DNA of 64,000 nucleotides from NCBI GenBank assembly GCA_022818135.1, contig JAFMSR010000027.1, forward strand, positions 654,699 through 718,698, given 5' to 3'. Below, piece by piece: positions 47,121-59,519 of this stretch (positions are counted from its first letter, which is position 1; each line of letters starts with the position of its first letter). The notes beneath the pieces were generated by a model that worked only from the letters and a program-made list of their open reading frames with translations, had not been told where the DNA came from and ran no database searches. Position numbers and translations under genes: made by a program. Source of the DNA: Saxidomus purpurata. Its lineage: Eukaryota > Mollusca > Bivalvia > Venerida > Veneridae.

Positions 47121-47319
47121 AGTAACGTTCATGACAGACTTTCAGAATATGATAAGTATCTATCTTTGACCAAACTTTTGATCAGTTGAAAGAATGTGCA
47201 GTATTTTTTTGTGAATTTAAGGAAAGCAAAGTAAAAGTACTGACAAATGCAGTGAAAGGAAGGTTAAAAATTGTATTTCTTTTGGAAAGACACTATTCGT
47301 TCAAATAACGAAATTATTT

Positions 47320-47705
47320 CATTGTTTTTATCAGTTTTACTGGTCATCTTAGATTATCCGAAACACTTAATTTGAAACGTTCTGATATTGTATTCGAAGA
47401 TATTTATTATTCGCTATTACATTTGTATTAAAAAACCAAAACTGACATTTATAGAGATGGAAATTTTGTACTTCTAGCTAAAACAGGAAACTATACCTGT
47501 CCTGTGCAATTATTATATAGATAAATTACAGAAGCTGATCTCGTTAATTATTCTGGCTAGCGATATGCTTTGGAATAAATATGGTAGATGGCGCTCGGAT
47601 TCTGCCAAAGATGGATACGTTAAGGACAATTTAAAGGAGTGGTTACCTGTTTCATTAACCTTGGTATTTAAAGATAACTCTTCAGTCACGAGTATTTACG
47701 AATAA
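47320..47705 (+). pseudogene. Ngaro-like tyrosine recombinase remnant
   Basis: Reads FTGHLRLSETLNLKRSDIVF (first catalytic Arg), then KTKTDIYRDGNFVLLAKTG, CPVQLL, and after a gap RWRSDSAKDGYVKDNLKEWL (the W...Y nucleophile block). The segment with HxxR between them is lost, so it is inactive. Only ~200 bp separates it from the gag remnant, marking a large internal deletion. Confidence 0.78.
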
Positions 47706-48194
47706 TGTCTGTTGTTTCTAATTTACTGCATAAGTGCTTTTCAAGAAGTATCTTAAATAGTTTGTGTTAATTATGAAGTTTCATAAATATTATATGTATA
47801 AATGAACTAGTTATGATTTGCTAAACATGTATTATATCGACAGATAAGAGGTCAGGGCTTAAATTAGTAAATGAGCTAGACATACTGGCAAAGTGGCAAT
47901 GGTATGTGTTTATTTTGAAATGACAGTTTTGTTTGGACCATGACAAACAACAACGAATTATTGGTCGGAATTCCTCATCGTTCATTCTCTGTCAAAATTC
48001 GTCAGGATTTCAGATAAGTATAGTTTGTTGTTGTTTCTTGTTTTGTTCTTGTTCAGTAATTAATTTTTTTTTAATTTAAGTAAATTACAATGACACGAAC
48101 ACTCTATCTACAGCTTAATAAATCAAAGGTTCAAAAGGTGTTATATTTTGCTTTTCATAGAACGTCATTCGTTTTTAAGCTTGTCTATAATTAA

Positions 48195-50420
48195 GGTAGG
48201 TCGCGGGTTTCCGCCAGAAAACGGGTCATTTTTTAAAAGGCAACGCAGATTTAAGATATTTTGCATGACAACCCTGTGGCTAATTAAACTTTGTAGAAAT
48301 AATACGGTTTAGTGATATTTCCAAGGTAACTGAGTTAAAAGCGCCACCTAGCCGGGAGGTGTATTTTCATCAATTTTCGTGTTATTTACGATACATCTCT
48401 GTCTATGTAGATAACGAAACCATCTAACTTTCATATATGCAATGTCGAATCATTTATCCATCTGAAAAATAGAAAGATATCTAATGTTTTTTGCCAAAAA
48501 TATGAAAAAGAGTGGAACGAACGCTGTAGGAGCGACAATTTTCAAAGCAAATATAACTACAAAGTTGACGCATTTAGCGTCAATTGCGAAAAAAACGGCT
48601 CGAGAGAATTTTTTTTAAAGGCGCAATGGAATCCTAAACCAATCTAAAACAATTTTATCAAATAAAAAAGGGGGGTCACCGTCCTTCTTTTCGTGTCACC
48701 GAAACTATTTTGAATTGGGAAAAACATGAGAAACGTTGACGTAAAATACAAGATTGGCATGAAGTTACGAAACATCGCTTTTACCGCACGCTTCCCTGAC
48801 ATCAAAATACGGGTATGAATTAAAAGATATTGAGCCGACTGGAGTGGTCTGTATTAAGTACAAGACGTGAATGATCCAATAAATGGACTGTAATGCGAAT
48901 AGAATTACCAAGGGAAAAATATCTATGGTAACTGCTGAACACACCCTGAAACCCTGTGTCCTCTTGATAACTCTTTTGTATAAAGTGTCGTATCTATACT
49001 ATACCCTGTCTATGCAGATATGTAAAGCATATTTTACTAGCATGTATCTGATTATCTCAGCAAATTAAGTACATGTACACTGATGTTTGCGAAAAATTGT
49101 CATCTTTAAATTACTAATATAAATGTTTTGAAACAAATTTATTATTGTAAATTAGCGTTATCTTCAAAATTGTTGCGATGGTCGCCGAGTGGTTTGAGGC
49201 GTTCGAAATTTGCATTGCTAGCCGATGCCGCCGTACGTACAGGTCCGAGTCCTGACTTTAGCCTTCTAATGTTTTTTTTCGATGTATTTTTAGGTAAGCG
49301 CTCAATGAAGCCCACACTACTGTACAACTCCTGGCAAATATTACCGTAAATCGTACACTTTTTGTGTACTTTTTGCGACACTCGCAAATATTATTATACT
49401 GTACTAAACACTATAATATAGAGTAGTGTTTTCGTGTTTTAAAAAATCCATTTAATCTTCCTAAGAATGAATTTGTTTGCTTCTTCAAGTATAATGTTAA
49501 AGATTTTTGTTCATTAATCTAAACGAAGACGATTAAAGTGTGTTTCAACCAGGAGCCTTTTACTTCTTAATTTTATATTTTTATATCGATACGCATTTTA
49601 CTTTTTTGTACACGATATCAAGCAATATTGGCAGAGAGAAGGCAACTTGAAGTATGTGAAGCTTCTTTAATATGAAGAAAACGTAATATATATTTTTTTA
49701 AATAAATGCACGTTAATATGGCAGATAACAATAAATTGTAACCTTGATCACTTCGAATAATCGATCTAAAATGATATCTGCATAATAAAGCAACAACATT
49801 AGTAAATGATTTTAATAAGAAACGTCAGAAAACGTCAGTAACGGGTCGTAACGTCACGCCAATCTTGTATTTTACGTCAACGTTTCTCATGTTTTTCCCA
49901 CTTCAAAAAGGTTTCAGTGGCACGAAAAAAAGGACGGTGACTCCCCTTTTTTATTTGATAAAAATGCTTTAAATTGGTTTAAGATTCCATTGCGCCTTTT
50001 AAAAAAATTCTCTCGAACCGTTTTTCGCAATTGACGCTAAATGCGTCAACTTTGCAGTTATTTTTGCTTTGAAAATTGTCGCCCCTACAGGATTCGTTCC
50101 ACTCTTTTGTCATATTTTTGGCAAAAAATATTAGATATTTTTATTTTTTCAGATGGATAAATGATTCGACATTGCATCAATGAAAGTTAGATCGTTGCGT
50201 TATCTACATAGACAGAGATGTATCGTAAATAACACGAAAATTGATGAAAATACACCTCCCCGCTAGGTGGCGCTTTTAACTCAGTTTCCATAGAAATATC
50301 ACTTCACCGTATCATTTCTACAAAAGTCAATTAGTCACGGGGTTATCATACAAAATATCGTAAATCTGCGTTGCATTTTAAAAAAATGACCCGATTTCTG
50401 GGTGAAACCCGCGACCTACC
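48195..50420. mobile_element. TTAA element 5, 2.2 kb with ~565-bp TIRs
   Basis: TTAA at 48191-48194 and 50421-50424. Arms 48195-48763 and about 49852-50420 begin GGTAGGTCGCGGGTTTC. They match along their length, sharing for example GGTGGCGCTTTTAACTCAG, TTGACGCTAAATGCGTCAA and AAATACAAGATTGGC. The ~1.1-kb centre has no transposase. A tRNA-Ser-like sequence lies within it. Confidence 0.9.
49170..49262 (+). mobile_element. tRNA-Ser-like remnant (probable SINE head)
   Basis: GGTCGCCGAGTGGTTTGAGGCG resembles the 5' half of a class II tRNA (Ser). ATTGCTAGCCGATGCCGCC and a B-box-like GGTCCGAGTCCTG follow. Stems are imperfect, so it is unlikely to be a working tRNA. Confidence 0.4.
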
Positions 50421-50584
50421 TTAAGTATTTGATTTTCAGGTCAATATTTATACAGTTTAACGTAGGTGACGCACTAAGGTAATACACACCTGGAAAGATC
50501 AGCGACACGTCCTAAAGGTGAAGCGTTGGTTTTGTAAGCTTTCTGTTTTCGTCAACAATTCAACAAAGTTAGTGTTTTTTATCA

Positions 50585-51003
50585 TGTGATGCTGTGTAAG
50601 CTCACTTATTACTGTTTGGTGTGATGCTGTGAAGTTCATTTAACAGTGCTGTTTGGTGTGATGCTGTGAAAGCCCACTTGATATTGATATTTGATGTGAT
50701 GCTGTGAAAGCTCACTTGGTGTTGATGTTTGATGTGATGCTGCGAAAGCTCACTTGATGTAGAAGTTTGAGGTGATGCTGTGAAATCTCACTCGATATTG
50801 ATATTTGATGTGATGATGTGGTGGCTCACTCGATACTGATGTTTGATGTGATGCTGTGAAAGCTCACTTGATGTAGATGTTTGATGTGATGCCGGGAAAG
50901 CTCACTGGATATTGACAATTGATTTGATGCTGTGAAAGCGCACTTGATATAGATGTGACGCTGTGAAAGCTCACTTGATATTGATGTGACGCTGTGAAAG
51001 CTT
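50585..51003 (+). repeat. 38-bp minisatellite, ~11-12 units
   Basis: Units of the form GTGATGCTGTGAAAGCTCACTTGAT plus 10-13 variable bases start at 50585, 50621, 50658, 50696, 50734 and onward to about 51000. The last units are shortened. Lies between TTAA element 5 and the SINE, inside Ngaro-like element 2. Confidence 0.9.
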
Positions 51004-51184
51004 ATTTATTTTCAAGTGGTTTGTATCGTTTGTAGTAAGTATAACATACATTTTGGAGGAAAATATTGTTGATTTCATTCTGTACAAATTAATTCTAAAG
51101 GAAGGTTTAATATGTTACCTTAGTTTAATTTACTAAGTGCGAAAGGTGTTTCCAGTATTTTAACTCACTTGACACTAGTGCTAT

Positions 51185-51324
51185 AGTTTATACTAATTTA
51201 TTTTAGATCGATTTTGAGGAAAGCTTGTGGCATATCGAGTCACTCTTGATTCCGTTTTCTGGAAGGGCCAGTGCTAGTGGCATGTCGGGAGGTACAGTCG
51301 TGACTCAAGTGGGGCTCGAACCCG
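51185..51324 (-). mobile_element. SINE, same family as 31991-32180, 5' truncated
   Basis: On the minus strand: GGGTTCGAGCCCCACTTGAG, GTCACGACTGTACCTCC, body with AGAGTGACTCGATA, tail TAAATTAGTATAAACT. It starts at the B box, so the tRNA 5' half is missing. Confidence 0.75.
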
Positions 51325-51665
51325 TTTATATATATTGAAGTATGTTATCTTTTCGTGTTGTTTCTCCACATGTACCCCATATTTCTTATATAAATAGTAC
51401 TTGTTTTATAATTGCAGCTTCCTATATGACAGACATCTTATTCAAAGTTCAAATACCGGCGAGGTTGACTATGACGTCAAAGCCAGGAGCCAACTGTGTT
51501 GAGTAGACCTAAATTCATCAGACCTATTTCATTTAGCTTGTTAGGGTGCTGTAATTTAACATTTGACTGGAAAGATTTTGATATGATGTAATATTTATAT
51601 TATCACTTTTTTAAGCCTTTGTGCATATTCTAAGATAATCCTTCTTGGGTTTGCTTGATCGAAAT

Positions 51666-51757
51666 GGTATCAAATACAATTGCCTGTATCCTACAATGGG
51701 TTTTGTTGTGTTTTGGTTTAAGTAATAATTGATTTACTCACGAATAAAAGTGAGTAA
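51666..51757 (+). repeat. B1 repeat of Ngaro-like element 2
   Basis: GGTATCAAATACAATTGCC...TGATTTACTCACGAATAA; second copy at 52194-52300 (B2), which has a short extra stretch near ACATGGGATAAGTGA. Confidence 0.82.
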
Positions 51758-51981
51758 ATAAAATTATTCACACTTTCCACTGTTGCTATACTCCAGTCAC
51801 ATTTTATTTCGTGCTTATTAGTTTTTTACATGTTTTACTTTATGCAGTTGTACTCTTGTTTTGCAAGGTTTCTTTGTGAATTCGTGTCATACACAGTAAT
51901 TAAGCAACCGATTACATTTTATTAGTTACTCGAGGCAAAGTATTTGATACCGCCAACTGTTAATAATCTACATGAGCTTTT
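51758..51981 (+). repeat. A2 repeat of Ngaro-like element 2
   Basis: 224-bp counterpart of A1, directly joined to B1 on its left. Confidence 0.85.
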
Positions 51982-52193
51982 ACCACCCACCCTCCATTAA
52001 TTGTAGGGGCGTTGGATCATTTAGTTGATCTTCCATATTTATTCTGATGACCAAGGCACCATATGTTGTCTATTATATTGTTTTCACTTTACAGTTTGTT
52101 AGTATTTTTCAGGTAAATCAAGATTCGCTAGCATTGGGACAAATGCGAAATAATATAGAATTGGAAACTTATCGATTAATTGTTAAATGAAAA

Positions 52194-52300
52194 GGTATCA
52201 AATACAATTGCCTGTATCCTACATATGTTTTTCTTGTGTTTTGGTTTTAGTAACATGGGATAAGTGAATAATTGATTTACTCATAAATAAGAGTAATTAA
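52194..52300 (+). repeat. B2 repeat, 3' terminus of Ngaro-like element 2
   Basis: Copy of B1 forming the outer end of the element. Confidence 0.8.
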
Positions 52301-54717
52301 CTATCCATAAAACGAGAGAAATGTCGATCATCACTGTTATTTAACCGACATACTGCAGATTTCATAATATACCGTGCCGTTTTAGTATTTGCATTACACA
52401 CAGGTAGTAAAAGACGTAGATGACACATTCTGTAGTTAACTCCGCCAAAATCGATACCTTCATCTATCGTACACACTGACTATACTATACTGACAGTACA
52501 ACTATATATTCAAGTCGAGACATCTTCAAGCTACAATTGCGACGATATCTGAACCTAGTGCTTATGTATCCGTAGGATAAAATTCGAAACCTAAAGTTTA
52601 TTTCTTAAAACAGCTGAAATGAAACTATTACGAACCGATCTATTCAATTTTTACAAACGATACCGAACTGTACTGCGCGTGTTCTATAATTAACACGAAG
52701 CATGTACTGTATGTTATATAGTCCATGTAATAAGTGTTGATGCCTCCGCTTAGTCTCTGAAACGTTTGCTGTGCTAAGAAGAATCTGACTTTCACAACGT
52801 ACGCTTGAAGGATGTTGCGAATCACCTAGTTTAAGACATCTCATATTCGTATATCACTGTTGAACCTGCAGAGAATATAGCACCCTAATCATCTTTCCTG
52901 TATATTTTTTTATACGAGGAATCCTTTCTAATGCGAGATTAGAAATGTATCTATAGTTGTTTGTTGCATCATTGTCGATTGTATTTTACGATAAAACCGA
53001 AATTCACCTTCGTAATATCGTTTATAACAAAAATGTCTAGATCAATGAGTGACCACACTTTAAACTTGTAAATTGTATACCTTGTATATGCAGTCTGAGT
53101 ATAGCAAAATTCGGTATAACATCTCAGATCCAGGTAAATGTAACAATCGTATGTCGATAAAATAAACACAAATTGAAAATATCAAAACTTGGCTCGCTTA
53201 TACATGTAATCTTCACCAACGAAGCGAACGAAACTACCTAATATAAAACAAAATAAATTTCATTTGTACTGGCGATATGTCAACTTGTTGGCATGTGATG
53301 TACTTGTCTACTATTATCGGTAGTCCTAGAAATAAAACCTCGCATTTATTTATTTTTAGTTTTCACTTTTCACTTTGAAGATATTTCATTTTTTATATTC
53401 ATTGAGGAAAGTCATGCTAACAAAGATGTTAAAAACTAACCATTAAAAATTCGAAAATTAGAAACAAGCATGATGTATAAATAGTTGGACTACCGGTATA
53501 GGAAAACACTCTACATTCAAGTTTTACGCAACGACTCTGATGACATAATTATGCGCTAGACACCTTCAGCAGGAACTGTAGAAATAATCTGATAGTCAAA
53601 AAGGTGCATGATAGATATAAATCCTGTCTACAGATATAAAATAAACAAATTTTAACGGTCTTTGTAACATTAATTGCTACATAGATTATCCTTTTGCAGT
53701 TTTCAGAGCAGCGCCAGAAGATTTTATGCATGATAAATGACTTTAACTTTTAGGCCTTTTATTGAAATTTAGTGAAATACATTGATTTAATGTTGTGTTA
53801 AGTATTTGTATAATGAAAGTTTTCATTTTGGGAGAGTAAAGTTTCGATAAAAATTTGATTAGCCCTTGCTAATTAGGTAAACGCTTATTGTTGAGCAGTT
53901 TATTTATTATTTATATATTATAGCTTTTTATAGTGTTAGGGGAAGGTTAACTTATAAATCGATGAATAAATAAAGGCAACAATAATGATTAAACAACTGT
54001 CATCTTTCCCATTGGAGTTAGCTTCCTTCTTTTCCAAAAAGTGATATATTTTTTAACTTTTGATAGTTTATCATTTTATTTGAATCTACATCAAAATGCA
54101 AAGCTAACAACAAAAATATTGTTTTACTTGGTTTAAGAAGATCAGAACACGATAAAATTTGATTTTCTTGTTTACTATTGCATAAAACATTTTAAAATTT
54201 GGCATGTCTTCTTAGAATGTGTATACCAACAGAAGAAATAATTTTATTTTAACTGTAGGAGTTGGTATGGGCTTGAGCTATTTTAGATTTATGATGTTTT
54301 TTTTTGAATCGCTAAACACTTAAACGTTGTAATTGAAATATCAAACAACTGTGTTGGCCAAAAATCTAACTTTTTTCTCAAATTGCTTCACAGGGTACCC
54401 CACATGCCTTATCCCGTTATATATTGCGTGGCCATTATCAGGAATGATTCAAACAAATGATGAACAAATTCTCAGTACAAATATCCTTCATTGAGAAAAA
54501 ACGCATGCACATCTCAACAAAGCAACCAACATATACATTTTGAAGTGGACACTGAATTTCAAACAATGGACGCACAAAAACACAGCTATATTGAAAAATC
54601 ACAAAGAAGTTTTCCCAAATTGCCCCTCTGTAAAAACAAAAATAATATCAAACAGGGAATGCCACGTACCAAAAACGCAGCCTCCCCAAAACGAGCCCCA
54701 TAGCACCCAGAAGTGCA
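52301..54717. other. Non-coding, nothing recognised
   Basis: No coding region, RNA gene or bounded repeat that I can support. Confidence 0.5.
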
Positions 54718-54797
54718 CACCACCAACACACACACACACACACACGCACACGCACACGCACACGCACACGCACACACACACGACACACACACACAAT
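54718..54797. repeat. CA microsatellite with CGCACA interruptions
   Basis: About 75 bp of (CA)n interrupted by five regular CG CACA steps. Apparent open frames across it encode only Cys-Val or Thr-His repeats and are not genes. Confidence 0.95.
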
Positions 54798-56608
54798 CAT
54801 GTAAGCCTCCCAACCTTTTCCGCCATTACATATTATATTCTACCTGACCATTATCAATAATATAATCCAAGAGCCAAGGGCCATTTATTTACAATTCGCG
54901 CCCAAAAGCGAAAATAGTCTTAATAAAATCAAAATTTCTACTGATTACAAAAACCCATTTCTTACAAAAATTCTCTGTCACAAGGCTTGTAAATTCAAGA
55001 TGGCCGACAAGATGGCCGCCGAATATTTTAAACTTACACCCGTAAAAAACAAAGCATACTCCGAGTTCCTTGTATAGCCGGTTGAAACAAATTTTCAATA
55101 AACTGAACAAAACTATATAATAATTGACAAAAATAATAAATTTTATGTGAGTATAACCGCCATTTTGGAATTAGTGCAAAACAAATCCCCAAAAATGGTG
55201 TAAAAATCAGTGTTTTTTTTAACAGTTTACCTTTCAATTGTCACAGACTTCAATAAATCCATCAAATTGTGTCACAAACTTTCTAGGACAGTAAAACAAT
55301 TATTAAACAAGAGAATGCTGCCTCAAAATAGTATCTTGCTTGGTGTTGTAGACACAAAAAATATGCAAAAGTGGGTGGGGTAAATTAACCCCTGAAAGTG
55401 AATTATAAACAAATGTCAATATTTATAAATTCTGAGCATTGTTTACTCTTTAATGCACGTTTTAGAAATGTGATAATAAATATAATGCACTTTTTAAGAA
55501 AATACAGCTTACTGTTATTAATTTTTGATGATTTTAAGTTAAAATTGAGTTGTATTTTCAACTTTATTAGTAAAAAAGCAGTTTCTTTCTCCTCATCTCT
55601 GTTTGACATGGAACGTCTTAACAATTGACACTTCAATCAATTAAATCGAGTCTTTTATTGACACATCTTGTCCCTGAAACAAAAACTGCATAAATGTGAT
55701 AGACTTTCCTGTCTTTATATAAAAAGGTTATGCTTTTAAGGTGGGTTGGGTGGACCAAGGCCTTACAATATTACGTGTTTATGTAATGAGTCAAATTCAA
55801 AGGCTAATTTAATGTTTTTATCAGATTTTGTGTTATGTTTTTGCATACATTTTGCAAGTGATTTTGGTATTCAAGTATTTGCTTAGTTTTTTAAACATCA
55901 TTTGTGTAAAACGTCTGCGAAAACTATATTGTTTTACAATGTAGTGTTACAGACAAAGAGATTCAACCTTACACGTATTTGCAAATGTACATGCATGTAC
56001 TGGTCTGTACCACTTAACTTCAGCAGTATTTGAAAAGAGATTTGAACACTACTGAAATTGATTATCTGCTTTGTCTTAAGCAACTACCTATCTCCTCTTC
56101 TTCTTCCTGTTTATACTCTGAGTAACAACTGTTTTGTCAACACATGTAGTTCACTATAGAGTCATCTACAACAAAATCGTCAATACATTCAATAAACATC
56201 GCTGCAGTTATCAGAAGGTCAACAACGGAATGTGGTAGTTGGTAACCTTCGAACCAAATTACTTTGTACGTCACCTCATCTAGTGACCAACCATATTCCT
56301 CGGATAATGGACATTGCCCTCGTACAAATGATCTAATTCACTGAACACGATTTTTTGAGCTATTTGCCACACCTAACGCAATATTTGCATTTATACTGCC
56401 AATATGAGAGGTACCCAATTCACTGAACTCTGTTTGATTGCAAAGGCCGTACTGTAGGCATATAAACCAGGTAAAGCTGTTTGCCATACTAAAGCTTGGT
56501 GTCTAATAGGGAACTGTACATCGAATTATTACTAACATTTTTAAAGAAAAGCTGCGGAGAAGTGTAAATGTTGTCCAGATTATAAAGAAACGTACCAGAT
56601 GTTGAAGG

Positions 56609-56791
56609 TTGTATCTGAAGTTACGTGGTGGACGATGGAAAAACTTTGTGACATATGGCGAGGCAATGTTTTATCTAGGTGGCAGCTTTGGAAGAAGACG
56701 CGTTTGTTACGTAAACAATGGAGAAAAATGCATTTGTAAAGCATGGCTTTTTTGTCAGCGCTTTATGATATTGCCTGTTGAATCATACTGA
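56609..56791 (+). other. Unassigned 60-codon open frame in the foldback interior
   Basis: Contains LRGGRWKNFVTYGEAMFYLG, then GRRRVCYVNNGEKCICKAW. The Gly/Arg-rich, Cys-bearing stretch looks less random than its surroundings. I do not recognise it, and it could be a remnant of an element protein. Confidence 0.25.
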
Positions 56792-57369
56792 GGCAAACCT
56801 GTTAATCGTATAATTGAAAACACTGACAAAAGTAAACTATCACTTCTATATATACATGTTCTTAAGCCGTTTTTAAATAAAGATGTGCACATACTGTTCC
56901 CGCCAAGGGTAAACAAATAATTATGGTGTTACATCAGAACAGTGCGTCTCGCCATATGATACCTCTAAACAAAAATATAAACTTTATCACACCATAAGAG
57001 TGAATGCATAAATCACCTGATGCCGTCCCGTTGACGATAGTACATGCATATGATGAATCGTGAAGCGACGTCTGCAAAAGCGCACGATAAACTCGTTGAT
57101 GGAGCTTAAAATAGCATTGCATACACTGAATATCGTACCCTGCACCTTTGGTGAAGTTTCTAGACTCATCCTGAATGGCAAAGCTTGTTCACATTGTTTG
57201 TGACCCAAACTCGTATATTACATCCCCAATAAAAGGTATTAAACACTTATGGTGGGATAGGAGCAATTAGATGGTATACTCTGTAATGGTAAGAAACCAA
57301 ACAACTGGGAAAATGCACTTCAGTCATCAGCCTTCAAAACTGTACTATTTCTGTTTGTTACCCTAAGAA

Positions 57370-58775
57370 CAAGGTTGGTCACTAGAGTCTGGCTCTACCA
57401 GCATGCCCTACTCCAAAGGCTATTTGGCCATTGATGCTATACGAGGTACCAAGCTCAAAAGTAGAAGCCCTTGAGAGACTCACCAGCCGACATCTCAGAA
57501 AGTGGCTAGGGATACCACCAAGTTTCACCGGCATAGGACTGTATGGGAAGAGCAACAAATTACAGCTTCCACTGTCTTCACTGGTAGAAAAAGACAAGAC
57601 AGCCAAGACAAGACTGTTGTTGACTCTAAGAGATTCGCCCGATACATTTATCCGTGAAGCCGGGATTGTTACCCGTACTGGCAGGAAATGGTCAGCAACA
57701 GAGACAGTGAGTCAAGCAGAGAATTCACTCAAGCACAAAGACATTGTCGGAATGACTGTTGTAGGACGTCAAGGTATCGGTGCAAGCAAGACAGTACTGT
57801 GGAGCAGGGCAGACCAGAAAAAGAGGCGAGCCATGATCCAGTCAGAGGCCAGGAGAGCAGAAGAACATGCCAGAAAAGCGAGGGCAGTGGAAATGGGATC
57901 ACAGGGATCATGGACTACGTGAAACACAACATACAGAAAGTTGACCTGGGGTACATCTGGAAGTACGAACCACTAAGACTGTCCTTTCTCCTCAGATCTG
58001 TCTATGATCTTTTACCATCACCAGTTAATCTCTGTCGATGGGGACTCACAGCTCACCCTAACTGTAGCCTATGTGGCAGACCAGGCACACTAGAGCATGC
58101 ACTCTCATCCTGTTCAACATCACTGACACAGGGAAGGTATAGATGGAGACATGACACAGTCCTAAGAGAGTTGGCTGACTGGCTTGAGGGAGAAAGAAAG
58201 AGAGAACGCAGAAGTAACCCCACACAAGGTCACATCACCTTTGTCAAGTCTGGTGAAACTGCAAAGAGAGCAACCTCACAGCAAACATCTATCCTTGACG
58301 GCACTACTGGGTGGAACATGGAAGTTGACCTGGGAAGGAGACTTGTATTCCCAAACATTGTACAGACCACTTGAGACCAGACATTGTGCTGTGGTCCAAG
58401 AAAGAGAAGAAGCTCATAGTTATCGAGCGTACAGTACTATGGATGACAAGATGTGAGGAGGCCTACGAGAGGAAGAAGGCAAAGTACACAGAGCTTCTGG
58501 GCCTTTGCAGACAGCAAAGTTGGCGCACTTGGCTGTTCCCCCATTGAAGTAGGCGCTAGAGGGTTCTGTTCACATTCTGTCTAATGACTTTTAACAGCAG
58601 TTGGAACTACTGGCAGAGAGAAACAGAAGGCTATCCAGCGACTGAGCCAAGCAGCTGAACGTACATCGAGCTGGCCGTGGCTACGACAGGAGAAGAGCTG
58701 GAAGCCATCAACCAACACACAATGACTGATCACCACTGTGGGCCCATCCGTCGCGAGAGTGTCCATTGATTAAAG
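57370..58775 (+). pseudogene. R2-like LINE fragment (RT tail and restriction-like endonuclease)
   Basis: Frame 1 (57390-57922): VPSSKVEALERLTSRHLRKW, WLGIPPSFTGIGLYGKSNKL. Frame 2 (to 58374): LLPSPVNLCRWGLTAHPNC, then the zinc-like CSLCGRPGTLEHALSSC with TQGRYRWRHD. Frame 3 (from 58371): LRPDIVLWSKKEKKLIVIE with the PD...E/K arrangement of a restriction-like endonuclease, TRCEEAYERKKAKYTEL. After another shift it reads IEVGARGF. The order (RT tail, CCHC, RPD endonuclease) is that of R2/NeSL-type LINEs. At least three frameshifts. Confidence 0.75.
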
Positions 58776-59519
58776 GGCCGAAACGCTCATTGACGGCGGA
58801 CTCCATGCTTAGGATGTTGGTTGAAAGGCAGTTGATAGTACAAGTACAGAGCAGATACTATGACTGTTTTACAACACATCGATAAGTGCTTGTACAAAGT
58901 AATTTGGTTCGAAGGTGACCAAATGCCGTAATGCGTTGTTGACCTTCTGAAAGCGGAAGTGATGCACACTGAATGCAATGACAACTTTGTTGATGATGAC
59001 ACTATAGCAAACGACGAACTAAACAGTAGTGACTCAAGAGGAAGAATAGATAGATAGTTCCTAACGGAGAAACTATATTCTTTGCTTAAACTTCTTTTGA
59101 AATACTGCTTTAGAGAAGTGAAAGAGACATAAACGTAACATTAATGTCCGAGGTTTTGTATATTCATTTACATTACATATCAGAAAAAGCAGATACATTC
59201 GCAAGTACCTGTGCATGCCATGGTGAAACTTTTTATATGTAACACTACATTGAACAAGACAGTAATGGTAATTAACATCGCTCACATGGCTACCATTGGC
59301 TTTATACAATATCAAAAACAGCGTCGTAGACAAAAAACTAAAAGTACAGTACACTATAACTCCAAATTTAGCTAACAAGAAAGTAAATCAGTAGGTAAAG
59401 TGACCCCGGCGCCAAGAAGAATGATTGAAACAGTCGTTGTACATGACCACTAGGAAACCCTTCAAGCCAAAAATCTAAGCTGAGACTGAGACTAGTGGTC
59501 TGAGACATAAGGATTTTAA

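Larger units (their letters stand above)
46294..52300 (+). mobile_element. Ngaro/PAT-like YR retrotransposon 2, internally deleted
   Basis: Order on the + strand: A1 (46294-46467), gag remnant, YR remnant, B1 (51666-51757), A2 (51758-51981), spacer, B2 (52194-52300). This is the same split direct-repeat plan as element 1 in the opposite orientation. RT and RNase H are gone. Later insertions: TTAA element 5 (48195-50420) and a minus-strand SINE (51185-51324). Confidence 0.82.

Noticed and set aside
49128..49349. 73-codon frame in TTAA element 5
   Set aside because: It overlaps a tRNA-Ser-like remnant, and both strands are open by chance.
50585..51003. Regularly spaced repeats, possible CRISPR
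   Set aside because: Units are diverged 38-mers without unique spacers of fixed length, in an animal genome; it is a minisatellite.
54540..54860. Open frames with Thr-His or Cys-Val runs
   Set aside because: They only translate the CA microsatellite.
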